From Hydractinia symbiolongicarpus (taxonomy: Eukaryota > Cnidaria > Hydrozoa > Anthoathecata > Hydractiniidae): a stretch of DNA of 64,000 nucleotides. The stretch lies in contig NC_079880.1 in the NCBI RefSeq assembly GCF_029227915.1, positions 30,499,501 through 30,563,500 of the forward strand, written 5' to 3'. Of this stretch, positions 1-23,356 are shown in pieces; the first letter of the stretch is position 1, and every line of letters begins with the position of its first letter. The notes under the pieces are model-generated. The model worked only from the letters and a program-made list of their open reading frames with translations. It was not told the DNA's origin and ran no database searches. A program made the position numbers and the translations under genes.

Positions 1-152
1 CCTAAATCTAAAAATTAAAGGAAATAGTCAATTTTCTTTATGTAGGCCTTTTCTATTGCCTGTAAAGATGCGTGCGCATACACAGAACTTTTATAAACAT
101 TGCAATTCTAGCTATAAATATGTAATAAACATAATGAAATATAATAAATATA

Positions 153-396
153 CAGTCAGGGATAACCGCAAAATAGGCTATAGACAGCGCAAATAATAAA
201 GAAAAATATATTTGGACCATCAAAAGGGGGTTCTATAGAATGTTTTTAGCTAATATAATCATTCCAATTATGCAACAGAACAGCGATAGGCAGCAAAAAC
301 CATGTTGATAGCCTAATTAGGAGTGATAAATCGCCTAAGTAGGCTATCGTAGACTAATTAGACTATTATAGCCTATTTTGCGGTTATCCCTGACTG
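153..396. mobile_element. MITE with perfect 30-bp terminal inverted repeats
   Basis: The sequence starting CAGTCAGGGATAACCGC at 153 reappears exactly inverted ending at 396, giving 30-bp perfect terminal inverted repeats (153-182 and 367-396) around a 244-bp unit. ATATA is present immediately outside both ends and can be read as a 5-bp target duplication, though the site is AT-rich so this is ambiguous. There is no coding capacity. The unit is a non-autonomous DNA transposon; the superfamily is not determined. The perfect arms suggest recent activity. Confidence 0.85.
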
Positions 397-956
397 ATAT
401 ATAATATAAAAATAATATAATGAAAAATTGCACAAAAAGGTCTCTTGAAAAATAAATTTCAATAAACTTTATAATAGTCCTAACACAGAAAACTTAAATC
501 TCTTTTTCACCATTCACACAAGAACTGTCTTCTGGTCTTGGCTGCATGTACAAAGTGATTAAGAGGAATTGAAGCGATATTTACGCTTGTTCTCTGGCCG
601 CCATATTTCTTGTTTACATCATGCGTTGCAACATATTCACATGGTTAGCCACTCGACAAAAACTAAATCTATGTTTTTTATAACTTTACAAAGTAGGTGT
701 ATAACCGAAATGCACTGTTTACTACATTCGAAAATAACTAACCAGCATTAATGCTGTTTAAAAGATAAAATAAAATATATATTCTATATAAAAAAGATTC
801 ATGTATTGAAGAACAGCTTTGAATAGCGTGACACTGGGTTTAGTAGACAACTCCGTATAACTTGCAAGGGTCGGTTAATGTTTATTACAAGGACCCACGC
901 ATATGTCATAAAACGGAGAGGACGTAACTTTTCCCGGCAAGAGACAACAGGGACAA

Positions 957-1060
957 CCTTGTTCCCAGCGCCTGTTGTCTTTTTTATTATCTGGCTGGAC
1001 GTGTTCGTTTCGCCGTCCCGAGGTCGGAAAAGATACAATATGCCCTGGGGACGAGATTGA
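957..1060. repeat. Inverted pair of the recurrent CCTGGGGACGAG motif
   Basis: A CTTGTTCCCAG motif at about 957-967 faces an inverted CCCTGGGGACGAG at about 1043-1055. A 9-bp stem GACAACAGG/CCTGTTGTC also brackets the left copy (about 939-979). The same motif recurs near 1722-1733, 19889-19900, 19918-19929 and 27084-27095. This looks like the end of a dispersed short repeat family; the family is not identified. Confidence 0.4.
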
Positions 1061-3259
1061 ACATACAAGGGACGGATTTTAAAAAACATAATCATACACC
1101 ACTGTAAGCTCCTGAGTTAAATTTGGCCACACATTTAATTTTTACGCCGATCACGAGGCCCTGTCAGTTGGGTAATTTACACCAGTTAATATATCTTGTT
1201 AAAAACGTAAAAATATCAAACCAACATAGGAAGACATACGGCTTGGTAGTTTTGAGAGGATAGTTTTCTTTGACACCCTTTTTAATTTTGAAGACTAATA
1301 ATCATTTCAACTTTAAACTCCTATTTATCAAATTTGTTTTTAACTTCTGGGTTTTTCGAAAAACTTATTTTTACTTGTGTTCGGTTGATTTTCCCAATAC
1401 CAACTGCAATTTTTTCAATTTGGGATGGAAATTAAATTTTTATTTGCTTATAATAAGAGTTTTAACTACCCGAAATTCATTATGAAAAGATGAACTAAAT
1501 CGTTGCATCTAGGTTTTTTTTTACAAACTGGAACTCATATTTTTATTAAATTTCTCAGACTTATCTTAGTAACGAAAAGTTCAGCCAAGTCTTATTTACA
1601 TAGGCACATTTAAATATAAAAACCTATGAATACACTCTTGTGAGCTTTCACCTTACTTGCCATTTTATGTAACCACAGTGTCAAAGCCGCTTTGACGGCT
1701 AATGTTCAAAAAGTTAAGAGCCCCTGGGGACGAGGCTGGTGCCACAGCCGGCTTAAGAAAACCTCAGTTTAGGTTAGTCGAAGAAAGTAGTGAGTACAAG
1801 CCACACTTTTTTGATTACCCTGGATTCATAGGTGGGGGGTTTCCAACAGAGGGAGGTAAAAGTAATAGTTTACGGTATGGCTTGTCACAAAAATAAAAAC
1901 AATTTTTTATTATATTGCAGTTCTTTGTAACGGCGTCATTGCACAGTTAGACGCGTATACGACACCAATCATTTTAATGGTTTAAAATCCTCCACCACCA
2001 CCTCAAGTAGAAGACGTAGTTTTCTTTAAAATTGTACAGAATCTTACATTACTAATATTTTAAAATAAGATTGTGTAATGTAATGCGTTATGTTGTATTC
2101 CATGCCAGATTGTCCCACAATGCTGGTTTTTTGTTACATCATAATAAGGCTTTCTTCAAGGGGTCCCCTTTAATCAGCCGCACCAAGTGGCGAGTCTAAA
2201 AGACCACAAAACTTTATTTTTGACAAGCAGAAGAGAATTCATTTTCTGTCGCTATTTAGTAAAGTTAAATCCCGTGAATCGATTGAAACCACTGAAAAGC
2301 AAAAAATAGTAAACAATTGAGAAAAAAAGTGGCATGTAATTTTTTTTTTGTAAAATTTACGAAAAATTAGCAGGATAATGATACGGTTTATTAACTTCGC
2401 GCGAAAATTTGCTCACGCAAAAACAAAATCTTCGAATTGGTGTCCAACGTGGGACGCTGTAACATTAACGTTGTTAACGTTTTAACAAATGAAGAGAGAA
2501 CGAGCGATTAGTCTATCTCCATATCAGCATTGATCATAATAATAATAATAATACATTATAATTATTTATAAAGTCATTTAGGTAATTTAAAATAAAACGA
2601 GGTATAAAAAATAAAAATAACAAAAATTTACAAAAAATATTACGGTGTAATAAAAAAGTATTTTACTTTTAAAACGTGACAAATAAATAAAACTTATTTT
2701 CTACTACGAAATAAAATAACAAAGTGCTGCGACATGAATTTATAGCATGCGCACGCGCAGTGTCTGGGCAGATTTTTTTATTTCAAACTATTAAAGTTTG
2801 GTCTACATTAATGCGTTCAGGGTAGTTCAGTTGAAATAATCAATACTTTGTGCGAATGTACGATGTCAGCATTTTAGGTAAACTTACTTAAAGTGCCTCG
2901 TTTTGGTGTTTGTTTGCGAAACGTTTAACTCTACGTGTTCACGGAAGAACTTTTAATAATAACATAGCTTTTAAACGTGGCCACGATGAAGGGTGTACAT
3001 AGTCAATTTGTTTGTGCGCAGGATGCGTTATCTATGCTCTAACTATAAACTATTATTAAAACTAAGGTTTTCTCTACCAGAGAGAAATGTTCACCGTAGA
3101 CGAATCGAGACAACGGAATTGATGTAGTCTTAACTTCGCATGTCGCAAATCTAGTAATATCTCGTAAAAGGTTTTCAATGCCGATACGGCAATTTCAACT
3201 CATCTAACGTAGCCGTGGCTTTTAATCTTTGTTGCAATCGCGATATCTACACAGCCTAA

Positions 3260-16641
<13,382 letters not shown>

Positions 16642-17997
16642 TACTTCATTACCATTTTCTCAAGTGATTTTCCCAAACTAAGCATGGAATCATTTTTTTA
16701 TTATTGAAGCTGAAACGAGAAAAGAGATGGAGCTGTGTATGACAACAGAGAAAAATCTCCTCCACATATGAACTTGACAACATATTATTACAAATATAAA
16801 TGGCATCATTAATGACAGTAATTAACTCATTAATGGAAACACAAGCAAGCCATTTATTATGAATACACCCTCACTCATAGATGTTTTACCACTTAACATA
16901 CACACGTAATATAGAAAACTTGGAAAACACACATTGAGGGGTGCAAGCAATTATTTCTGATGCAAAATATTTTATATAACACTGTAACTCCCCAGAATGA
17001 CAAATTTAGATAAACTTTTTAACAAATCTTTTTAATGTAGCATAAACTTGATGTAAAAGCATTACCATGGCAATACAATATTTACAAAAATTGTAGTATA
17101 GATATAATCTCTTAATAAGAACAATCAATAATGATGATAATATGCATTTTAAAGAACATGAGTCATTTTTCTTTGCTTTTTTTTTAAAAAAAAGTGGAGA
17201 AATAGAATTTTCATTAAAATCTTAATTAGGCAGTTGAGATTTTGTTACTTTGTGTCAAAGGCTTGACTGACTCTTACTTTTAAGAAAACAACATCACTGA
17301 AAAAACTGGCATATTATTAACATGTAGAACAAGACACTTTGATGTAGATTGATATGATTACATCGACTATTGATGCCAATTTAGAGCATTTTTTTAACCT
17401 CTTTATTTAAAAAAAAACATTCTGTACTTATTATTATAATCATCATGGAGGCTTTTAGATGTTTTAGGGCTTGAAATCTGACATGAGACTACAAGTCTGA
17501 CTTGCACTAAGACTTGTGTAAGTTATGGTCACAAGAGTCCATTTGGACTCCTGCTTAAAACTTTTTACGTATATAGAAACGCAGAAAATTGCATGATTAA
17601 AAAATATATCTATTTGCTGATTCTTTCATTATCTAAAGAGATCACAAAATTTATTCTAGCAAAGTAAAAACCAAAAAAAAAAAGAAAAAAAGGAAGACAT
17701 GCTGATAATAAATATTTAAAGTGGCTAGCCCAGAAAATCACAAAAACATAAAGGTAATGGATTGTTTCCACAGGGCGCCAGCTATATTAAAATTTATATT
17801 TTATGGTCTTTTATTAAATTTTATAGTTTATCAACTAAGGGTTGAACCTTAAGATATAAATAGACCTGATACCACTGTTGCGTCGGCAAAATAAATGCCG
17901 ACATAATTTTGTTGTGAAATTTTTAAATAACATAAAATTGTGGTTTTGTTTGAGCTTTTTTCACTCAATGCGACTGCAAAATAATTAAATTCGATTT
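16642..17997. other. Upstream region of the DYRK gene
   Basis: The exon carrying the proposed DYRK start has an acceptor-like TTTCAG on the minus strand with its AG at 16710-16711, so 5' UTR may extend to about 16709 and continue in an unseen upstream exon. The rest of the stretch is AT-rich with no domain-bearing ORF. No core promoter could be located with confidence. Confidence 0.3.
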
Positions 17998-18207
17998 TCA
18001 GTAAGTTAGGCTATTCTTTGATTTCCCTTTGTTGTTAGCAACCACAGCAGTTGTAAAACCAGTAGTAGTAACAGCACTACTACTGGGGTTGGAATTACCT
18101 TCGACATGTGTATATCTATCTCTGTTATATCGCTCTATTTCTTCTTGAATGGTATTTTTTAGAACCTTATTCATCTTGCCTTGCCAAGCAAGCACAAGGG
18201 AGAGCAT
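17998..18207 (-). CDS. Possible small open reading frame, function unknown
   Basis: A minus-strand frame runs from ATG at 18207 (next ATG at 18174) to TGA at 17998-18000, about 69 aa. The first residues are hydrophobic (LSLVLAW), followed by a charged, helix-like stretch (IQEEIERYNRDRY) and a Ser/Thr-rich tail. I do not recognise the family. It lies 1.4 kb upstream of the DYRK start on the same strand, so it could be a separate small gene, an upstream exon (a GT donor-like GTAATT lies inside) or chance. Coding status is unproven. Confidence 0.25.
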   Translation of the reverse strand: MLSLVLAWQGKMNKVLKNTIQEEIERYNRDRYTHVEGNSNPSSSAVTTTGFTTAVVANNKGKSKNSLTY

Positions 18208-18705
18208 AACAAACAATACTGTCTGTCGATTTTGTTTGTTTTGATTAAATTAAAAATGGTGGCAAGCTTAAAAAAAGTTGCATTGTTTTAAAAAAAAACT
18301 CCTTTCTATCTTTTTAAAAAAGCGCGTTACGTACACATGCGCATAACATTCGAATAAAAAAGCCTGTTGCGTTTTTTAAGCTGTGAAACATTATAAAAAA
18401 ACTCGTAACATTTAAAACAGATTAATAAGCACAATACAGTAACCCTTGAGGCCCATGCATGCACATCTATCTTAAAATATGTTTTCACTATGGCTTGCTC
18501 AAAAATTATGGTTGGATTGCAAGCCCTGAACTTCAAAACCATTTTAAAAGAAGGTTGAAATATTGTGATTTTTTATAATTTTTAGTAATTTTTAATAGCC
18601 AAAACATTTTTGGTATGACGTTATGTCTTTGGTTAACAGACAGTTAAAAAAAATCAAACCAATTTTTTTTTTAAATATCCTTAAATCAACCGGCCTAGCT
18701 AGCTA

Positions 18706-19275
18706 GCGTCAAGTCACATAAGTTCGCCAGAATTTCAGAAAATCTACCATAGTAATCCATGCCTCGTCATTATGGCTCCGGTTCTTGTTTGAATCGAAAG
18801 CAAAATTCATCGCTATTATTATTATTATTTTTTTAAAAATTTGTATTTGTATATTATTGTCTGCCAATTTTTAGACATGGCTCCAAAGTATATGAAATGG
18901 TCTGAAGAAGAGATGGTGAATGCTGTGAGTGCAGTGTTAGATGACGGCATGTCAATTTCTGAGGCGTCAAGAGTTTTTGATATCCCACTTTTTAGGTGAA
19001 ATAAAAGGCCTCACAATAAAAAAACATCCCTGGCGAACTTATAAGACCGTCGCGCAACTTCTCAAAAGTAGTAAAAATGCACAGTTAGCAGAAATGGCCT
19101 ATTCCGCCTCATGTCGGAATATATACAGAGTCAAAAATACCTTACAGGGTCGCCGTACCGTCACAGGTCACAACAAAATCGCCAGATATGAAGTTTGGTT
19201 TGTTGAGGAGTTGTGGTTCAAAAAAGTTTGAAGCTGGCGAACTTACCAGCCTGGCGAATTTATACGACTTGACGC
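18706..19275 (+). mobile_element. 570-bp psq-domain (pogo-like) DNA transposon remnant with TIRs
   Basis: Arms of 25 bp at 18706-18730 and 19251-19275 are inverted copies with 22 of 25 matching (outer bases GCGTCAAGTC in both). TA, or CTAG if the arms are trimmed by one base, is found outside both ends. Between the arms is a 40-residue frame with the start of a pipsqueak-type helix-turn-helix. Subterminal copies of TGGCGAACTTA occur near 19029 and 19235. TA targets plus a psq DNA-binding domain are typical of pogo/Tigger elements. No DDE catalytic domain remains, so this is an internally deleted derivative. Confidence 0.75.
18877..18999 (+). pseudogene. Truncated psq/HTH N-terminal domain of a pogo-type transposase
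   Basis: The frame starts MAPKYMKWSEEEMVNAVSAV and ends at TGA 18997-18999 after 40 residues. The pattern of K-W-S-E-E-(D/E)-M, a basic/acidic helix, then M-S-I-S-E-A-S-R-V-F-D-I-P is that of pipsqueak/CENP-B-like DNA-binding domains of pogo transposases and related host proteins. A splice-acceptor-like TTTTTAG precedes the ATG by two bases. The domain breaks off where the recognition helix should continue. Confidence 0.65.
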
Positions 19276-20179
19276 TAGCCTTTTTATTGACAAAAGGTGT
19301 GTGACAATTTTTCTTATCCTGAAGTTTGTGTTTCATTTTATAGCCTTTTTGACATCATCCAAATTTCACTTACTTGGACAAAGTGGAGGGGATTAGGGGG
19401 GATAATGACCATTATTGTTCCAGGACGCAAAACCAGATCAGAGAAAATTATGTCATTTCATTTCTCAAACTTATCTACAGTTTAAAGGCTAGCTAGATTA
19501 TTACTTTGATCCCTTGAAGAAGCTAGAATTATTTAAAGATGTTTGATTTAAATTTGACAGGCAGACACCACACACACATGGAAAGCCCACATAAACTCTT
19601 ACATAGTATTACAGTAAAAACAATTCCAACGACGGTTTCGATAATATAGCTAGAACAATCTACAAAGAGTGGAAGAGGGAGAATGAATTTATGCGGTTAG
19701 AAAACAATTAGCTAGCCGCTTAGATAGCTAGCTAGCTATATGTAAAAAAAATAATCCAAAGATTGACATGTCAAAAATTCCATCACCCTCTGACTGATCC
19801 GACATCTCTTCATCTCTGACTGTGCTTGCTTAACCAGATGCCGAAGTTACTAGACTTACTAACCAAATATATTTTTTTCTTTTTCAATCTCGTTCCCAGG
19901 TTGAGTTAATGCGCAACCTCGTTCCCAGGGCATTTTGTCTTGTTGATAAGTGTTATAACCGAGAACAACTTGGTAAAAATGATGGTTTAGCAACTGAAAG
20001 ACACGCTGAACATTAAAATAGCGAAAAACAAAGAGATATGGGAACAACTTATAAAATAGACCTGTCTCATATTATGCGCTGATTGCTTGAGCACGTTGCG
20101 GCGCAAAATGACGGCCGCCCGAGAATAAAAACACACATTTAATCAATTTCAGCGGATTTGCTTTAGTTTTTCAAAATTA
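19276..20179. other. Spacer with motif repeats, no gene
   Basis: No supported gene. The stretch contains two direct copies of CTCGTTCCCAGG about 29 bases apart (19889 and 19918), part of the motif family also seen at 957-1060, and a GCTA-tetranucleotide cluster near 19708-19740. Confidence 0.4.
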
Positions 20180-20830
20180 TTGAAGCCGTTGGCCGGCGAT
20201 GGTGTGCATCACCAAAACTGTAGAGGTTTGACAAATTGTTTACCAAATCTTACGGCTTTATTTTCGGGAGAGAAAAACTCAATTTTATCTCTCTCAGAGA
20301 CACATATTGTACACGAAAGCGATAGCTTGTTTTGTATTCCGAGGTTCCAGTTTGTAGAAAAGAGACGAAAAACTGGCCTAGGAGGAGGTGTTGCTATATA
20401 CGTTTCGGAGAATATAAACTGGAAACGACGAGAAGACCTTGAATGTGAATTTTTAGAAAACATTTGGATCGAAATATGCCCGGAAAAAGCGAAACATTAT
20501 CTAATCTGCTGTATGTACCGACCCCCTCAATGCAGGCTTGAGACCGTTAACGACCTATAGCTAAAAATTATCATTATGGGCGACTTTAATGTTAACTATA
20601 AAAATAAAAATGATCATTCAGAATTTAAAGAGCTAATGGCTGTCCAGGGATTTAACTAGTTGGTAACAGCGGCTACGAGAACAACAAGAAAATCAAGCAC
20701 CCTTATAGATTTGATTTCTCGCTAATTCGTTCTACAAAAGTTATACACTTGAGTATTGGCGATCACGATTGCGTCGCTTGCGTTCGAAGACACACTGGTC
20801 AAGAACTTCCACCAAAAGTAATTACTTGTC
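20180..20830 (+). pseudogene. Non-LTR retrotransposon (LINE) endonuclease domain fragment
   Basis: The first 126-residue frame (20180-20560) resembles the apurinic-like endonuclease of CR1/Jockey-type LINEs: ILSLSETHI (catalytic E region), GGGVAIYV, and YRPP near its end. After a stop the domain continues in another frame with MGDFNVN (the D-x-N site, about 20576-20596), TLIDLIS and GDHDCV (about 20760). Multiple stops and frame changes show it is dead. It is cut off by the short Helitron-like element at 20834. Confidence 0.8.
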
Positions 20831-20833
20831 GTT

Positions 20834-20987
20834 ATCTATATTATAATGCCCGTATGTATACGTCTGTCCGTCCGTCCGTCTGTCTGTCACGCAAAATGGT
20901 AGCTTAGCTGCGCAATAGCGAGAAGCACGCAATGTGGTATAAAAAGGACAGGCGAGCCCGTGGATTTTTCACGGGCTAACGACTAGT
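20834..20987. mobile_element. Short Helitron-like non-autonomous element, copy 1
   Basis: This 154-bp unit begins ATCTATATTATAATGCCCG, carries a (GTCT/GTCC)n run, and ends with the hairpin CCCGTG-GATTTTT-CACGGG (about 20957-20975) followed by CTAACGACTAGT. A second copy lies at 35762-35899, which defines both boundaries. A 3'-end hairpin without terminal inverted repeats is the layout of Helitron/Helentron-derived short elements; that assignment is inference. It sits at the break of the LINE endonuclease, so it probably inserted into it. Confidence 0.75.
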
Positions 20988-21338
20988 TATACCAACTACA
21001 ACAGGGGCGGATCCAGTGTACGTCAGCGCCGTCACGCGAGAAACTAAGAATCGTAAAAAATAATAGGGTACTGTGATCCTGCAGTCCCTGCGACCGTTGA
21101 CCTTTATTTTACGGACCTTTCTCTTGTGTGACTGATTTGATGGATACGGCAAAAAGCGATTGACATCCGAAGAATTTTCATGCAATGTGATTGGCTTGGC
21201 GGCCGAAATAAGGTATTCTGATTGGTTAACAAAAAACTGACGACTTTGACCCATATTTACGGCATTCGAAATGTGACACAGCATGTATTTTTCAATAATC
21301 ATTGAATTTCTTTGTAACCGATGCCGTGTAATTTGAAT

Positions 21339-21455
21339 TTCGGACCAAACGAAAGCAATTAGGAGGGTTTTTTCGGACCAAACGAAAGCAATCAATGACT
21401 TTTCGGACCAAATGAAAGCAATCAAAAGCTTTTCGGACCAAACAAAAGCATGCAA
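21339..21455. repeat. Minisatellite, four units of about 30 bp
   Basis: Units start at about 21339, 21372, 21402 and 21432, each TTCGGACCAAACGAAAGCAA with one to a few changes. A long minus-strand open frame through this area (to 21497) is explained by the repeat and is not treated as a gene. Confidence 0.85.
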
Positions 21456-22248
21456 CACTGTATGGTGACTCACCATGTGTGCTGCAATGAGATGCAATAA
21501 GTGTGCAAGAAAGATACGTAAAGTTATTACATTAAATCAAGTCTTTATGTCAAAAATATAATTACAGTTGCGTAACTATAGATATTAAAACATATGTAGC
21601 TAGCTAGCTAGCTAGCTAGAAATTTCAATGCAGAGTGGGTTATTTTTAAAGTTGTTGTTGTTGACCAAAAACTTGAAGAGTTCTGCAATTGCTTTATGTT
21701 AAGAAGATAATGCTTTATCATTCTTGTTATCTTAAACACTTCACGAAATAGGCCCAGAGCACACGTAGACTGATAATAATTTCCTGCAGATGTTAATAGC
21801 TTACTACTAGGATATTTCATCTGAGGAATTTTGATATTAGTACAAGTCTGTGAATTTTTTTAAAAAAATTAATAATTCCTAACCAATTAGTCAAAGTGGC
21901 AATTTTATGTGGGTAGTATAAAGAAGCATACTTTTCGGTAATAGTAAAAGTCCAATAACTTGTGCAAAAATTAAAACAATGGCTAAAAGCTTCATATGGT
22001 ATAGTTTTAGACCAGATCGATGAAAGAGAGCCCAATATACATTGACCTATCATTGCAGTTCTTAAGTTTTTTAATTTAGGAATTTTCGGGGACGCCAATA
22101 AGGCATTTTTTACAGCATATCTGTTTTAACATAGATACAAGTACAAAAACCATTAAAAGTAATTTTTCTGGTTGAACTAAGTCAGATAAGAATTGATAAA
22201 ACTAGTTTAACCCTATTTGGTCCGGGGTTTTTCGAACATACTATGACC

Positions 22249-22279
22249 GGGGGGGGGGGGCGGATTCCGCCCCCCCCCC
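22249..22279. repeat. G12/C10 perfect hairpin
   Basis: A run of 12 G (22249-22260) is followed by CGGATTCCG and then 10 C (22270-22279), making an almost perfect GC stem-loop in an AT-rich region. It could form a very stable cruciform or G-quadruplex. It looks like part of a repeat rather than a regulatory site. Confidence 0.8.
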
Positions 22280-23356
22280 TCAATAACTTTTCATAGGGTT
22301 GTTCAAATTGAATCAAACTTGGCACACTTATAGTACGTCATAAAAGGAACAAAATGGCGCAAAAAAAAATTTGCTTGCGTCAGCACATTTTCTGTGACGT
22401 CATCAAAGGCTTGAAAATTGTTAAAAATGCCACTATCACTACGGTTTAAGTGATAAAATTTTGTTTGTCCTTTATTTATTATGTTATCAATTGAATAATA
22501 TTTGAGCAAACGCATTTTGCAGAATAGGCAGTGACCAACCAAAAGGGTGCTTATATGTTTTATTCTGTAGTGCTACATCCAACATGTTGTATAATACAGA
22601 AGTTAGTTTCGACAATTTACTTATTTCCTGGGATAATTATTTTTAGCTCTTAAAGTCAATGGAGATTTGTTTGTATGTACAGCTACATGTCCTACCTACA
22701 TGTTGGTGACATTACACAGGTTGACGTGCTGCAACATTCCATCATTAGGGTTTTTCCTTTACCCTGAGGTATATATATAGTAAGAATTCTGTTTTACTTT
22801 CTTGCTAAGAAGAACATCAAGGTAAGTCATTTATGTATTCCATCTTACATATGATGATGACGCTTTGTACAATTGAACTGGTGTAACACAATATAATTTG
22901 TGGGGAATGAAGCTGTTTTTACTTGTACTATCAGACTTAATTTAGTTTGTTTTGGTAGACTAGTTGCGATAGCATGGTTAGTACTCTGAACACAGAGAAT
23001 TTTTGCCACCTTTCGCCAAATACTTTAATTTCCCAGTGGTAAGAAAAATTATGCTGTGCCTCCAGACTTTACAGATACATCAAAAACCAAAAACCAAATT
23101 TCGTATTTTCTTAACTGTGGTGCAAAGTTGAACCTGTATTTACATCATTAAATGCTAAAAATACTTATGCTCAAGCTCATATTCTGTTTTGTCTGCAAGG
23201 TGTTGATGAAGGATGTGATAATAATTTTAAAGCCAACCATTTTTGTAATTCTGGTTAAAACAATTCAGCTTCCCCTAGTTAAGCCTACTTTAGGATATAG
23301 CAAATTTTGGAAAATTATGAAAAGCATTTTTCCAACAAAAGGGAAGTCGGAAAACA

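Larger units (their letters stand above)
1..3259. other. Intergenic region downstream of the DYRK gene
   Basis: No coding exon could be supported here; the open frames are short and lack domain signal. Apart from the inverted-repeat element at 153-396 and a motif pair near 957-1060, the region is AT-rich spacer with a short (ATA)n run near 2540. A reverse-strand AATAAA (TTTATT at about 2777-2782) lies some 480 bases beyond the DYRK stop and could be its poly(A) signal, but this is weak. Confidence 0.5.
20988..23060. other. Interval between the two LINE fragments
   Basis: No gene. It holds a roughly 30-bp minisatellite (21339-21455), a GCTA cluster (21599-21619) and a G/C hairpin (22249-22279). 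A GGGGCGGATCCAG sequence near 21004 resembles an end of hAT-type elements, but no partner end was found. The interval is probably a patchwork of insertions that split a LINE. Confidence 0.4.

Noticed and set aside
21001-21020. hAT transposon end (GGGGCGGATCCAG)
   Set aside because: Only one end is visible; no inverted partner or 8-bp target duplication was found.
20976-21497. 173-residue minus-strand open frame with repeated AFVWSEK units
   Set aside because: The repeats are the translation of a 30-bp minisatellite; no domain is present outside it.
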